Positions 6,252 through 6,609 of a stretch of DNA of 6,609 nt are shown here, one piece after another (within the stretch, counting starts at the first letter, position 1; the number at the start of each line of letters is the position of its first letter). The DNA is from Burkholderiales bacterium (GTDB lineage Bacteria > Pseudomonadota > Gammaproteobacteria > Burkholderiales > Burkholderiaceae_D), in contig JACPVY010000004.1 of the NCBI GenBank assembly GCA_016197345.1, positions 1 to 6,609 on the forward strand, given 5' to 3'. Under the pieces are notes generated by a model, which was given only the letters and a program-made list of their open reading frames with translations, made no database searches and was not told the DNA's origin. The position numbers and the translations under genes were made by a program.

Positions 6252-6275
6252 AATTTCGGAATTTCGGAATTTCGG
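6252..6275 (+). repeat. Three tandem copies of an 8-bp unit
   Basis: AATTTCGG occurs three times without interruption in the 72-bp gap between the flgD stop and the flgE start. The array is outside coding sequence and 43 bp before the flgE ATG. It could change copy number by slipped-strand replication. Its effect, if any, would be on flgD-flgE spacing or mRNA structure. Confidence 0.85.
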
Positions 6276-6318
6276 ATAACAGTAGTGCATACACGGCAGT
6301 AATGACCAGGAGAAGAAC

Positions 6319-6609
6319 ATGAGCTTTCAACAAGGGCTGAGCGGCTTAAATGCAGCCGCCAAATCACTGGACGTGATCGGTAATAACGTTGCCAATGCGA
6401 GCACCGTCGGCTTCAAGCTGTCGCAGGCCCAATTTGCTGACGTGTATGCAAACTCGCTGACGGGCGCTGGCGCAAATCAGGCCGGGATTGGTACCAAGGT
6501 CGTCAATATTGCGCAGCAATTTACGCAAGGGAATATCGAAAGTTCGAATAACCCACTCGATATCGCGATCAATGGTGGTGGTTTTTTTCGGATGACGTTT
6601 AACGGCACT
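6319..6609 (+). CDS. flgE: FlgE, flagellar hook protein (N-terminal part)
   Basis: FlgE polymerises into the curved hook that joins rod and filament. Only the first 97 codons are inside the window; the gene usually encodes about 400 residues. The start is ATG 6319 with AGGAG 6 nt upstream. The N-terminal helix and flagellar rod/hook motif are clear: SFQQGLSGLNAAAKSLDVIG, NNVANASTVGFKLSQAQFAD (22-41). VNIAQQFTQGNIESSNNPLD and AINGGGFFRM follow, typical of the FlgE/FlgF/FlgG family. Position directly after flgD favours FlgE over FlgF or FlgG. The frame is intact as far as it can be read. Confidence 0.95.
   Translation, partial: MSFQQGLSGLNAAAKSLDVIGNNVANASTVGFKLSQAQFADVYANSLTGAGANQAGIGTKVVNIAQQFTQGNIESSNNPLDIAINGGGFFRMTFNGT

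Overview
The window looks like chromosomal DNA from a betaproteobacterium, most likely Burkholderiales close to Oxalobacteraceae/Undibacterium. This is an inference from three things: the flgN-flgM-flgA / flgBCDE layout, the protein sequences as I remember the families, and genes of roughly 50% GC. No rRNA, tRNA, CRISPR array, transposase or phage gene was seen.

Left part (1-2162, minus strand): the N-terminal 720 residues of a large secreted nuclease of the ExeM/NucH family. It has a signal peptide, lamin-tail domain, middle region, OB-like region and the first half of the endonuclease domain; the C-terminus lies beyond position 1. Its upstream region carries a perfect TATAAT -10 box. A Pho-box-like double repeat sits 10 nt further upstream, which suggests control by phosphate starvation. 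The leader of about 150 nt contains two perfect dyads.

Middle (2163-3028): an 866-bp stretch with no convincing gene. About 2400-2800 is very AT-rich (roughly 25% GC in its poorest lines) and holds a leftward terminator-like hairpin and overlapping inverted repeats.

Right part (3029-6609): the start of a flagellar cluster. flgA (P-ring chaperone), flgM (anti-sigma-28) and flgN (hook-filament junction chaperone) read leftward. flgB, flgC (proximal rod), flgD (hook cap) and flgE (hook, cut by the window end) read rightward from a divergent 223-bp promoter region. flgM has a textbook sigma-28 promoter of its own, so FlgM would be made through the sigma-28 activity it inhibits.

The main anomaly is damage to two flagellar genes. 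flgD keeps both conserved ends, but roughly 60 central codons are missing and the reading frame changes at the junction. flgN ends after 81 codons, well short of the usual 140-150. FlgA, FlgM, FlgB and FlgC look full-length. Either flagellar assembly is decaying in this strain or the assembly dropped sequence at two places. I found no wholly new system; the items most worth checking are these lesions, the predicted Pho control of the nuclease, and the structured AT-rich intergenic region.
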